A stretch of 59,526 nt of DNA from Bacteroidales bacterium (GTDB lineage Bacteria > Bacteroidota > Bacteroidia > Bacteroidales > F082). The stretch spans positions 1-59,526 of the forward strand of contig JAFUAA010000054.1 in NCBI GenBank assembly GCA_017460915.1, read 5' to 3'. The translations under genes and the position numbers were made by a program. Shown here one piece after another: positions 1-7,499 of this stretch (its first letter is position 1; each line of letters starts with the position of its first letter). The notes under the pieces were generated by a model that was not told the DNA's origin, did no database searches, and was given only the letters and a program-made list of their open reading frames with translations.

Positions 1-1
1 C

Positions 2-913
2 ACCATCAACATCCACATGGCCGCCACCTGCCTGCACTATGGTCAGGAGGCTTTCGAAGGCCTGAAGGCCTTCCGTGGCAAAGACGGCACGGTGCGCATA
101 TTCCGCCTCGACGAGAACTGCAAGCGCCTGCAAAGCTCCTGCGACGGCATCATGATGGCCAAGTTCCCCATGGACAAGTTCGAGGACGCCATCATCAGGG
201 TGGTGAAACTCAACTCCGACTTCATTCCTCCGTATGAGACGGGCGCTTCGCTCTACATCCGTCCGCTGCTCATCGGCATGGGCGCCCAAGTGGGTGTGAA
301 GCCTGCCACTGAGTATCTTTTCATCGTCTTCGTGACGCCCGTCGGTCCTTACTTCAAGGGCGGCTTCATGGCCAACCCCTATGTCATCACGCGCAAGTAC
401 GACCGTTCGGCCCCGCTCGGCACGGGTATTTACAAGGTGGGTGGCAACTATGCCGCTTCCATGCGTGCCCACGTTGAGGCCTGCCTCGGCGGTGAATATG
501 CCTGCGAGTTCTACCTCGACGCCAAGGAGAAGAAGTTTATTGACGAGGCTGGCGCTGCCAACTTCTTCGGTATCAAGAACGACACCTACATCACGCCTCA
601 GAGCACTTCGATCCTGCCTTCCATCACCAACAAGAGCCTCATCCAAATCGCTGAGAGCTTGGGTATGAAGGTGGAGCGTCGCCCGATTGCCGAAGAGGAA
701 CTGGCCACCTTCGAAGAGGCTGGCGCTTGCGGCACCGCTGCCGTCATCAGCCCCATCTCGCGCATCGACGACCCCGAAACGGGCAAGTCCTACACGTTTG
801 GCGACGGCAAACCTGGCAAGTGGAGTGAGAAGCTCTACAACAAGCTCCGTGGCATCCAATACGGCTCCGAGCCCGACGAATTCGGCTGGATTACCGTCGT
901 TGAAGGTATCTAA
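2..913 (+). CDS. ilvE: Branched-chain amino acid aminotransferase, 5' end cut by the window
   Basis: PLP enzyme that interconverts Leu, Ile and Val with their 2-oxo acids in the cytoplasm. The frame is open from base 2, so the true start lies outside the window; the visible part is about 303 residues of a family that usually has about 340. HYGQEAFEGLKAFRG near the start and YKVGGNYAAS in the middle are class IV aminotransferase motifs. By comparison with the mitochondrial BCAT family, the Lys of YKVGGNY (codon 434-436) is the PLP-binding residue, and the following DEAGAANFFGI segment also fits. A strong terminator follows 25 bases after the stop, so this is the last gene of its transcript. 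Identity is confident; substrate range is inferred. Confidence 0.93.
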   Translation, partial: TINIHMAATCLHYGQEAFEGLKAFRGKDGTVRIFRLDENCKRLQSSCDGIMMAKFPMDKFEDAIIRVVKLNSDFIPPYETGASLYIRPLLIGMGAQVGVKPATEYLFIVFVTPVGPYFKGGFMANPYVITRKYDRSAPLGTGIYKVGGNYAASMRAHVEACLGGEYACEFYLDAKEKKFIDEAGAANFFGIKNDTYITPQSTSILPSITNKSLIQIAESLGMKVERRPIAEEELATFEEAGACGTAAVISPISRIDDPETGKSYTFGDGKPGKWSEKLYNKLRGIQYGSEPDEFGWITVVEGI

Positions 914-937
914 ACAGGAAATTTTTGCCGAAACAAC

Positions 938-971
938 AAAAAAATGCGTCACAAAGTGGCGCATTTTTTTG
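938..971 (+). terminator. Rho-independent terminator after ilvE
   Basis: The arms ATGCGTCAC and GTGGCGCAT are separated by AAA, preceded by an A-run and followed by a T-run. It can work in both directions but lies directly downstream of ilvE. Confidence 0.85.
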
Positions 972-980
972 ATTAATGTG

Positions 981-988
981 TATTTTTG
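981..988 (+). promoter_or_regulatory. Bacteroidota -7 element (TATTTTTG) for the Omp28-like gene
   Basis: TATTTTTG matches the Bacteroidota TAnnTTTG element. It lies between the ilvE terminator and the ATG at 1024, giving a leader of about 30 nt. Confidence 0.6.
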
Positions 989-1023
989 TGGCGAAAAATA
1001 ATCAACAATTAAATCATAGCACT

Positions 1024-3069
1024 ATGAAGAAATTTGCTTTTGCCTTAATGGCTTTGCTGGCTTTCTCCTTCTCTTTGAAGGCCCAGCAGTTTGTCTCGAC
1101 GGAGCCTGCCAACAGGAACGTCATCATCGAAGAGTTCACTGGCCGAAACTGCCAATACTGTCCAGATGGGCACCGCATCGTCAATGAGCTTATGGCCGCT
1201 CATCCTGGCAGGTTATGGGGTATCAACATTCATGCTGGCGGTTATGCTCCAACGTCCTATCCCAATATGATTACCCAAGATGGTAACACCATTCACGGTG
1301 GATTCAGCATCAGCGGATATCCTTGCGGCGTGGTCAACCGTTCTACTGCAGCCGCTCAGAATAGAGGTGAATGGAATGGTACAGCTACACAGCAATTGAA
1401 CCAACTCTCGGAATGCAATGTGGCTGGTCAGGTCGTTCTGAATCCAACTTCGCGTATGGCCATCATTACCGTTGAGGTGTATTATACGGGCAATAGTTCG
1501 GCTGATGAGAATTATCTGACCGTTGCCATGTTGCAGGATAGCATTCTCGGTTCTCAGGTGGGTGGCTCGACGTGGAATCCTGGTCAGATCATCAATGGAC
1601 AGTATGTCCATACGCATGTGCTTCGCGATATCATTACCGAAAATGCATGGGGAGAAGCCATCAGCCCTACCACGCAAGGCACTTTGATTACCAAAACCTA
1701 CACTTACGAAATTCCGGAAAGCATTGGCAATCCCAATGGCGTTGAGGTTGACCTCGACAACATTCATTTCCTTGCCTGGGTCTCTGAACGCTACCAAGGA
1801 ACGCCTACTCGTCCTATCTTGACAGGCAATCAGCTTGATGTGATTGTTGGCTCTGACCAACCCATCTTCCCGTTCCTCAAGACGGTCGCCCAATCCTCTG
1901 TCACGACTTGCTCGCACAACGAAATCATTAATGTCAACGTCCAGAATGGTGGCACGGAGACTCTCACTTCACTGACGCTTACTGCTGAAGTGGACGGCGA
2001 GACTTTCACGGCCAACTGGGAAGGCAGTATTGCACAATATGGCATTGGCAAGGTGGAAATTCCTGTCGTGATGTCATTCGGAACGACTACAGCTACTGTA
2101 AGAATCACCGAGGCCAACGGACAAAGCTTTGACGCCCAAAGTCAATGCAGCATCACCTGCCTTGAATGGGCCGACCTCGAAATTGAAGGTGAAGAGGAAG
2201 AGTTGAGACTCGAAATCATGCAAGATAAATTCGGCAACCAAACCACTTGGACGGTGACAGACTCTGAAGGGAACCTGTTGGGCAGTGGCGGCCCTTACGA
2301 CATGCTGCTGGGTGGTACGGCCACTCAAATCCACGTCGAGTATGTTATGGTTCCGGTCAATGAATGCGTGAAGTTCACGATACACGATGATAACGGCAAT
2401 GGTATTTGCTGCGCTTATGGACAAGGCTATTACATCGCCAAGGACAGTCAGGGCAATGTACTCTTTGGCGACCAAAACGATGGCGATTTCGGTGAAGAGG
2501 TCTCGCATCTGATTTCGGTCAGAGCCGCTGGCGCTTCCGTTAGCGTCGGCGTTACGGAGGTGAACAACGTGGATTACGCCCATGCCGATTTTGCCGCTCC
2601 TCTTGAGTACGATGGCTATCCCGACCAAGTGGGCTTCTCGGTCCGCAAAGTCACGAGCCCCGATCCTTTCATCGTTCCTGGTTTCCTGAACGAGTTCCGC
2701 AACATTTTGGGCTCGACCGACGACCTTGAACCGGCCAGCATTTATATGGTGAAGGCTTTTGCCGTGGTCAATGGCCAGACCTACTATGGCACTGAAACCA
2801 CATTCCAAACCATGCCCGAAGGGGTCGACGAGTTGGCTGCCACTTTGAAGCTTTATCCTAACCCGACTTCCAACGTCCTGAACATCGAAGGCGAGGGCAT
2901 GAGCGACGTCGAGGTGTTCAACGCTGTCGGACAACGCATGATGATAGTGAACGTTGAGGGTGACAAGGCTCAAGTCCATATCGAAAGCCTGAGCAATGGC
3001 CTCTACTTCGTCCGCATTCACGCCAACGATGGCACGGTGCTCAACCGCACTTTCTCGGTGGTCCGCTAA
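1024..3069 (+). CDS. Omp28-related, T9SS type A sorted exported protein
   Basis: Predicted secreted or surface protein of 681 residues. Starting at the ATG at 1024 gives a clean signal peptide (MKKFAFALMALLAFSFSLKA) and puts the promoter element upstream; an earlier in-frame ATG at 976 would add 16 residues before the signal. Residues about 30-75 contain IIEEFTGRNCQYCPDGH, the thioredoxin-like CxxC signature of Omp28-related proteins. The middle is beta-rich and unassigned. The last 75 residues (LKLYPNPTSNVLNIEG through GLYFVRIHANDG) are a type A T9SS C-terminal sorting domain, so the protein should cross the outer membrane through the type IX system. It is monocistronic, with a terminator just downstream. 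Whether the CxxC is redox-active is unknown. Confidence 0.85.
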   Translation: MKKFAFALMALLAFSFSLKAQQFVSTEPANRNVIIEEFTGRNCQYCPDGHRIVNELMAAHPGRLWGINIHAGGYAPTSYPNMITQDGNTIHGGFSISGYPCGVVNRSTAAAQNRGEWNGTATQQLNQLSECNVAGQVVLNPTSRMAIITVEVYYTGNSSADENYLTVAMLQDSILGSQVGGSTWNPGQIINGQYVHTHVLRDIITENAWGEAISPTTQGTLITKTYTYEIPESIGNPNGVEVDLDNIHFLAWVSERYQGTPTRPILTGNQLDVIVGSDQPIFPFLKTVAQSSVTTCSHNEIINVNVQNGGTETLTSLTLTAEVDGETFTANWEGSIAQYGIGKVEIPVVMSFGTTTATVRITEANGQSFDAQSQCSITCLEWADLEIEGEEEELRLEIMQDKFGNQTTWTVTDSEGNLLGSGGPYDMLLGGTATQIHVEYVMVPVNECVKFTIHDDNGNGICCAYGQGYYIAKDSQGNVLFGDQNDGDFGEEVSHLISVRAAGASVSVGVTEVNNVDYAHADFAAPLEYDGYPDQVGFSVRKVTSPDPFIVPGFLNEFRNILGSTDDLEPASIYMVKAFAVVNGQTYYGTETTFQTMPEGVDELAATLKLYPNPTSNVLNIEGEGMSDVEVFNAVGQRMMIVNVEGDKAQVHIESLSNGLYFVRIHANDGTVLNRTFSVVR

Positions 3070-3090
3070 TCGCGACCAACCGAACGCAAC

Positions 3091-3123
3091 AAAAAAGTCG
3101 TCTCATTTCGAGGCGACTTTTTT
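3091..3123 (+). terminator. Rho-independent terminator
   Basis: Stem GTCGTCTC / GAGGCGAC (one G-T pair) with loop ATTTC, flanked by A- and T-runs. It ends the Omp28-like transcript and could also act on pyrF transcripts arriving from the other strand. Confidence 0.85.
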
Positions 3124-3183
3124 CGTTGGGTCATAACTAACCCTTGAACGTCATAGCGGGCTTGCCCCGCTATCTCCTTAACT

Positions 3184-4011
3184 TTATACGATCCCTTTCT
3201 CCTTCAGCAACCCGCTCATCTGCTCTTGCAACTTCTTCGCCTCTTCGCCTGCGCGAACGGCAAAGTCGCTGCCATTGGAGGCATAGATGATGCCTCGCGA
3301 CGAATTGACGAGCAGACCGCACTCTTCATTCAATCCGTTGTGGGCCACGGCTTGCAAGTCGCCGCCTTGTGCGCCCACGCCAGGGACGAGGAAGAAATAG
3401 TCGGGTAACATCCTGCGGATTTCGCCCAACTCCTCAGGGTGCGTGGCACCCACCACGAACATCATCTGCTCCGACGAGGCCCATGTGGTGGCGGTTTGCA
3501 GCACTTGCTGGTGCAGCATTCGCTCGCCGACGTTCAGATATTGGAAGTCTTGCGAGCCTTTGTTAGAGGTCAAGGCCAAAAGGATGACCCATTTGTCCTC
3601 GAAGTTGAGGAACGGCTCCACGGAGTCCTTGCCCATATAGGGCGCTACGGTCAAGGCGTCGGCTTTCAAGGTGTTGAAGAAGGCCTTGGCGTAATTGGCC
3701 GAAGTGTTGCCGATGTCGCCGCGCTTGGCATCCGCGATGATGAAAATCTCGGGATGGTTGACTTTGATGTATTGGATGGTGCGTCCCAGGCTTTGCCAGC
3801 CTTTGGCGCCATACACTTCATAGAAAGCGGTATTGGGCTTGTAGGCCACGGCGTAGGGTGCCGTCTGGTTGATAATCTGTTTGTTGAACTCAAAAACGGG
3901 GTCTTCCAAAGCCAACAAGTCCTGCGGAATCTTGTTGATGTCGGTGTCAAGGCCGACGCAAAGGAACGACTGCTTTTTCTTGATTCGCTCGAAAAGTTGT
4001 TGCTTGTTCAT
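3184..4011 (-). CDS. pyrF: Orotidine 5'-phosphate decarboxylase, long (type 2) form
   Basis: Converts OMP to UMP, the last step of de novo pyrimidine synthesis, in the cytoplasm. The 275-residue length fits the type 2 family rather than the roughly 230-residue E. coli form. The catalytic motif [13 protein letters not shown] is present with D94, K96 and D99, and FLCVGLDTD near the N-terminus is the substrate-binding strand. It lies downstream of prfA on the same strand with a 163-base gap that holds a large inverted repeat. No TAnnTTTG element was seen just upstream, so it may be read from the prfA side. Confidence 0.95.
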   Translation of the reverse strand: MNKQQLFERIKKKQSFLCVGLDTDINKIPQDLLALEDPVFEFNKQIINQTAPYAVAYKPNTAFYEVYGAKGWQSLGRTIQYIKVNHPEIFIIADAKRGDIGNTSANYAKAFFNTLKADALTVAPYMGKDSVEPFLNFEDKWVILLALTSNKGSQDFQYLNVGERMLHQQVLQTATTWASSEQMMFVVGATHPEELGEIRRMLPDYFFLVPGVGAQGGDLQAVAHNGLNEECGLLVNSSRGIIYASNGSDFAVRAGEEAKKLQEQMSGLLKEKGIV

Positions 4012-4028
4012 ATTGGTGCTTTTTTGTC

Positions 4029-4161
4029 ACAAAACCTGCAAAACCATCAAAACTGTTTTTGTTTGCTGGGAAAGCTGCCAACCAGCGGCTTTCCGGCGAC
4101 GGCACGGTTGTGCCAGTCGCCAACGCTCCTCTTTTGGTTTTGTAAGTTTTGTGGGTTTTGT
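4029..4161. repeat. Long imperfect inverted repeat enclosing two hairpins (pyrF-prfA gap)
   Basis: The outer arms 4029-4053 and 4137-4161 match at 20 of 25 positions, and two of the five mismatches would be G-U in RNA. Each arm is built from three GTTTTG-type units. Inside are two more hairpins: GGAAAGC / GCTTTCC (4069-4094) and GGCGACGGCAC / GTGCC-A-GTCGCC (4095-4121). Together they make a three-way-junction shape that fills the gap between prfA and pyrF. It could be a decayed miniature element or a structured mRNA segment; no family was recognised. Confidence 0.6.
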
Positions 4162-4174
4162 TTCATAGACTATA

Positions 4175-5281
4175 TTACGATTCAATGTTTTCTTTCAGTC
4201 TTTCAGCGTTTTCCGCCATTTGCAGACGGTTGATGATTTCGCCCAGGTCGCCATCCATGACGGCGGCGAGGTTGTAGACGGTCAGGCCTTCCACGCGGTG
4301 GTCGGTGACGCGCCCTTGGGGATAGTTATAGGTGCGGATCTTGGCCGAGCGGTCGCCGGTCGAGACCATCGTCTTGCGTTTGGCGGAGATGTCGCTGATG
4401 TATTTCTGGTATTCCATGTCGTAGATGCGCGTGCGCAGCCGTGCCAAGGCGCGTTCGCGGTTCTTGGGTTGGTCGCGGGTCTCGGTGCACTCGATGAGGA
4501 TTTCCTGCATCTCGCCCGTGTTGGGATTCTTCCACATGTAGCGCAGGCGCACGCCCGACTCCACCTTGTTCACGTTCTGGCCACCCGCGCCGCTTGAGCG
4601 GAATGTGTCCCACTTGATTTCGCCCTCGTTGATTTCCACATCAAACTCCTCAGCTTCGGGCAACACGGCCACCGATGCGGCGGAGGTGTGGATGCGGCCT
4701 TGGGTCTCGGTTTTTGGAACACGCTGCACACGATGCACGCCCGACTCGAATTTGAGGATGCCATAGCAGCCGTTGCCTGTCACGCTGAAGTCGATTTCCT
4801 TGTAGCCGCCGCTGGCGCCTTCGCTGACCGAGGTCACCTCGACTTTCCAGCTTTGGGCTTCGCAGAATTTGGTGTACATACGGAAGAGGTCGCCAGCGAA
4901 GAGGCAAGCCTCGTCGCCACCCGTGCCAGCCCGGATTTCCATGATGGCGTTCTTGCTGTCCTGCGGGTCCTTGGGAATCATCATCACGTGGATGTCCTGT
5001 TCCAACTGTTCGATGCGCGTTTGCGCCGTGTCGATTTCCTCCACGGCCATCTTGCGCAGTTCCTCGTCTTTTTCAGTGGCTAGGATTTCCTTGGCTTCCT
5101 CGATGTTGGCTTTCAGCGTTTTGTATTCCTTGAAGGCCATGACGATAGGCTCCAAGTCCTTGTAGTCCTTGTTGAGCTTCACGTATCGCTTCATGTCGGA
5201 AGCCACGGCAGGGTCGGCGAGCTGCTCGCCCATTTCCTCCCAGCGGTGCTTTATCGTTTCAAGTTTTTCGGTGATGTCCAT
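4175..5281 (-). CDS. prfA: Peptide chain release factor 1
   Basis: Recognises UAA and UAG in the ribosomal A site and triggers peptide release. The 368-residue protein has the RF1 codon-reading tripeptide PxT as P189-K190-T191 (RVPKTETQGRIH) and the universal GGQ catalytic loop at residues 233-235 (SSGAGGQNVNKVES). Length and N-terminal helical region are normal for RF1. The start lies 5 bases after the stop of the VapC-like toxin gene on the same strand, so translation and probably transcription are linked to that pair. pyrF follows after the structured gap. Confidence 0.97.
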   Translation of the reverse strand: MDITEKLETIKHRWEEMGEQLADPAVASDMKRYVKLNKDYKDLEPIVMAFKEYKTLKANIEEAKEILATEKDEELRKMAVEEIDTAQTRIEQLEQDIHVMMIPKDPQDSKNAIMEIRAGTGGDEACLFAGDLFRMYTKFCEAQSWKVEVTSVSEGASGGYKEIDFSVTGNGCYGILKFESGVHRVQRVPKTETQGRIHTSAASVAVLPEAEEFDVEINEGEIKWDTFRSSGAGGQNVNKVESGVRLRYMWKNPNTGEMQEILIECTETRDQPKNRERALARLRTRIYDMEYQKYISDISAKRKTMVSTGDRSAKIRTYNYPQGRVTDHRVEGLTVYNLAAVMDGDLGEIINRLQMAENAERLKENIES

Positions 5282-5286
5282 GAATG

Positions 5287-5670
5287 TTATTTGTCTGGAA
5301 TAGGATTGACAATACTAATTCCATCAATCATCTTGAAATCCTTAACATTAGCAGTAATAAGAACGGCATTGCTTATCAACGCACTTGCAGCAATAATGGC
5401 ATCTGGAAGTTTGATTTTGAATTGCTTACTAATTTCAATGGTTTTTTCAGTGATTTGTTTTGTCAGATTAATGATGTCGCAAGAATCACATAAAGTATTT
5501 ACAATTATCTCTTCCTCTTTGCTCTTAAATTGATAACCTAATGATTCCATGTAAGTAATAATTGATAAGCAAAGACTATCGCCTTTTGTGGCAAAGTCTG
5601 ATATTCTTATCTTTTCTTGAGAAAGATAGATGATGATGTTAGTGTCAAGAATATAAGTTTTACCACTCAT
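5287..5670 (-). CDS. vapC: PIN-domain ribonuclease toxin, VapC type
   Basis: Predicted Mg-dependent RNase toxin of 127 residues. The PIN acidic set is visible: LDTNIIIYL near the N-terminus, a Glu in ITYMESLGY, LPDAIIAASA, and an Asp in TANVKDF near the C-terminus. Length is typical of VapC. Its start overlaps the end of the upstream small gene by 11 bases, the usual coupling of an antitoxin-toxin pair. It ends 5 bases before prfA. The RNA target cannot be told from sequence. Confidence 0.85.
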   Translation of the reverse strand: MSGKTYILDTNIIIYLSQEKIRISDFATKGDSLCLSIITYMESLGYQFKSKEEEIIVNTLCDSCDIINLTKQITEKTIEISKQFKIKLPDAIIAASALISNAVLITANVKDFKMIDGISIVNPIPDK

Positions 5671-5881
5671 CGCGCAATTGTTTTTGCCATTCGACTGGAT
5701 CCGAAATCTCTTTCATGATTCCGCCTTCGGGAAGTTGTTCCAATGCTTTTGAAACTTCCTCGAAATTGCCTTTCTTGGACTCTCCAACTTCAACCTTCTT
5801 TACAAAAGTGATGGAACGGAGCCATTCTATCAGCATTTGGAGTTTGCTGTTGTCTTCTATGGTTACGCTTAATGTGGTCAT
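5660..5881 (-). CDS. Small antitoxin partner of the PIN toxin
   Basis: A 73-residue protein starting MTTLSVTIEDN at the ATG at 5881. An earlier start would add 12 residues and leave almost no leader after the promoter element at 5905-5912. The N-terminal beta strand and helix (TLSVTIEDNSKLQMLIEWL) suggest a short DNA-binding or dimerisation fold. The Trp-rich C-terminus (DPVEWQKQLRDEW) looks like the toxin-binding tail of VapB-like antitoxins. The role rests mainly on its position and the 11-base overlap with the toxin gene; no standard antitoxin family was recognised with certainty. Confidence 0.7.
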   Translation of the reverse strand: MTTLSVTIEDNSKLQMLIEWLRSITFVKKVEVGESKKGNFEEVSKALEQLPEGGIMKEISDPVEWQKQLRDEW

Positions 5882-5904
5882 GGTACTATGTCTAATTAAC
5901 CTTG

Positions 5905-5912
5905 CAAAAATA
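5905..5912 (-). promoter_or_regulatory. -7 element (TATTTTTG) of the vapBC operon
   Basis: On the minus strand TATTTTTG lies 23 bases upstream of the antitoxin ATG. It may also serve prfA and pyrF, since no other matching element was found between vapC and prfA. Confidence 0.55.
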
Positions 5913-5985
5913 CACAATTATTGACGAAAAATGGCTTTTTTACCCAATTCCGTCAATAAAAAATGGATTGATTGCACCTGTCGTT

Positions 5986-6195
5986 TCAAGTTTTGAAGTG
6001 ATGTCCATAAACTAACTTTTTTTCAACACTTGTTGCTAATGCTTCCTGACTGTTCATGGCTTGAAATATCCTCACATTCAAATAGCATTTATCTCCAATT
6101 GATGCATTTGATAAGGGTTTTTGTGACAATACCGAACAGGATGATACAAATAATAGTATCGAAATAGTTAGTAGAGGTAGTAATTTCTTTTTCAT
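5986..6195 (-). CDS. Small putative lipoprotein
   Basis: A 69-residue protein with a lysine-rich start, a hydrophobic core and a lipobox (LLFVSSCSVLS), so it is predicted to be lipid-anchored. The remaining 50 residues match no family known to me. A TATATTTG element 18 bases upstream of the ATG supports expression. Base composition is more AT-rich than the neighbouring purM. It may be an accessory gene of the same patch as the toxin-antitoxin pair. Confidence 0.6.
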   Translation of the reverse strand: MKKKLLPLLTISILLFVSSCSVLSQKPLSNASIGDKCYLNVRIFQAMNSQEALATSVEKKLVYGHHFKT

Positions 6196-6213
6196 TTTGA
6201 TATAGTTTTAAAA

Positions 6214-6221
6214 CAAATATA
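6214..6221 (-). promoter_or_regulatory. -7 element (TATATTTG) for the small lipoprotein gene
   Basis: TATATTTG on the minus strand, between the purM stop (6228) and the lipoprotein start (6195). Confidence 0.5.
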
Positions 6222-6227
6222 AACCAT

Positions 6228-7391
6228 TTAATACTCAAACACCCCAAACTCACTCCGAATCGTCAGCCGCTTCACATCCGAAGCCTCCACGTGGCCAATG
6301 ATTTGGCTGTCGATATTGAACTCCTTGGCAATGGCAATCATTTCGTTGGCGGCCTTTTCGTTGGTGTAGATTTCCAAACGGTGGCCCATGTTGAAGACCT
6401 TGTACATCTCGTGCCAGTCGGTGCCCGAGGCGGCTTGAATCATACGGAAGAGAGGGGGCAAGACGAGCATGTTGTCCTTCACAATGTGCAGTTTGTCAAC
6501 GAAATGCAGCACCTTGGTCTGGGCACCGCCGCTGCAATGGATGATGCCGTGGATTTGTTTGTGGAACTCCTTCAGGATTGGAATCATCAGCGGGGCGTAG
6601 GTGCGGGTGGGCGAGAGGATGAGTTTGCCCACGTCCACGCCGTGGATCTCGGTCGGGTCGGTCAGTTTGTGCGGACCAGAATACACCAGTTCTTCGGGGA
6701 TGCTGTGGTCGTAACTCTCATCGTATTTCTCGGCCAAATAATGGTTGAGCATGTCGTGTCGCGCCGAGGTGAGGCCGTTGCTGCCCATGCCGCCGTTGTA
6801 GCTGTCCTCGTAGGTGGCTTGTCCATAGGATGCGAAAGCCACGATGACGTCGCCCGGCTGTAAGTTGTTCTCAATCACTTCATCTCGGCGGAGGCGTGTC
6901 GTCACGGTGCTGTCCACGATGACGGTGCGCACTAGGTCGCCCACATCGGCGGTCTCGCCACCGGTGAGATAGATGCCGATGCCGAGTTTGCGCAGTTTCT
7001 CCAAGAAATGCTCCGTTCCGTTAATCAAGGCGGAAATGACTTCGCCTGGGATGAGGCTCTTGTTGCGCCCGATGGTGGAGGAGAGGAGCATGTTGTCCGT
7101 CGCGCCCACGCAGATGAGGTCGTCGGTGTTCATCACGATGGCGTCTTGCGCCACGCCTTCCCACACGCTCATGTCGCCCGTTTCTTTCCAATAAAGGTAG
7201 GCGAGCGACGATTTGGTTCCGGCACCGTCGGCGTGCATGATGTTGCAATACAGCGGATCGCCGCCGAGGATGTCGGGGATGATTTTGCAGAAAGCGTTGG
7301 GATACAGTCCCTTGTCGAGGTTCTTGATGGCGTTGTGGATGTCTTCTTTTTCGGCAGAAACGCCTCGTTGAGCATATCTTTGGTTCTCCAT
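6228..7391 (-). CDS. purM: Phosphoribosylformylglycinamidine cyclo-ligase (AIR synthase)
   Basis: ATP-dependent ring closure of FGAM to AIR in purine synthesis. The 387-residue protein shows AIR synthase motifs: HADGAGTKSSLAYLYW early on (substrate loop), DDLICVGATDNML, and LTGGETADVGDLVRT in the middle. It is longer than the E. coli enzyme (about 345 residues), as seen in other Bacteroidota. It is the only gene of the purine pathway here besides the PurF-like gene near 33 kb. An inverted repeat lies directly upstream. Confidence 0.93.
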   Translation of the reverse strand: MENQRYAQRGVSAEKEDIHNAIKNLDKGLYPNAFCKIIPDILGGDPLYCNIMHADGAGTKSSLAYLYWKETGDMSVWEGVAQDAIVMNTDDLICVGATDNMLLSSTIGRNKSLIPGEVISALINGTEHFLEKLRKLGIGIYLTGGETADVGDLVRTVIVDSTVTTRLRRDEVIENNLQPGDVIVAFASYGQATYEDSYNGGMGSNGLTSARHDMLNHYLAEKYDESYDHSIPEELVYSGPHKLTDPTEIHGVDVGKLILSPTRTYAPLMIPILKEFHKQIHGIIHCSGGAQTKVLHFVDKLHIVKDNMLVLPPLFRMIQAASGTDWHEMYKVFNMGHRLEIYTNEKAANEMIAIAKEFNIDSQIIGHVEASDVKRLTIRSEFGVFEY

Positions 7392-7405
7392 TTTCTTTAT
7401 TTTTA

Positions 7406-7494
7406 CTATGGCCGATGGCTTATGGCAGCTTTAACATAAATTGCAACTTCAACTCAAGTAAAAGCTGCCATAAGCTATAGGCCATAAGCCATAG
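7406..7494. repeat. Inverted repeat built of GGCTTATGGC units
   Basis: Left arm 7406-7432 and right arm 7461-7494 share AGCTGCCATAAGC and GCCATAAGCCATAG-type blocks in inverted orientation. The right arm has an extra TATGGCC-type unit. It fills the gap between the PorE-like gene and purM. This resembles dispersed palindromic repeats common in Bacteroidales intergenic DNA and could act as a transcription barrier. Confidence 0.6.
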
Positions 7495-7499
7495 TCCAA

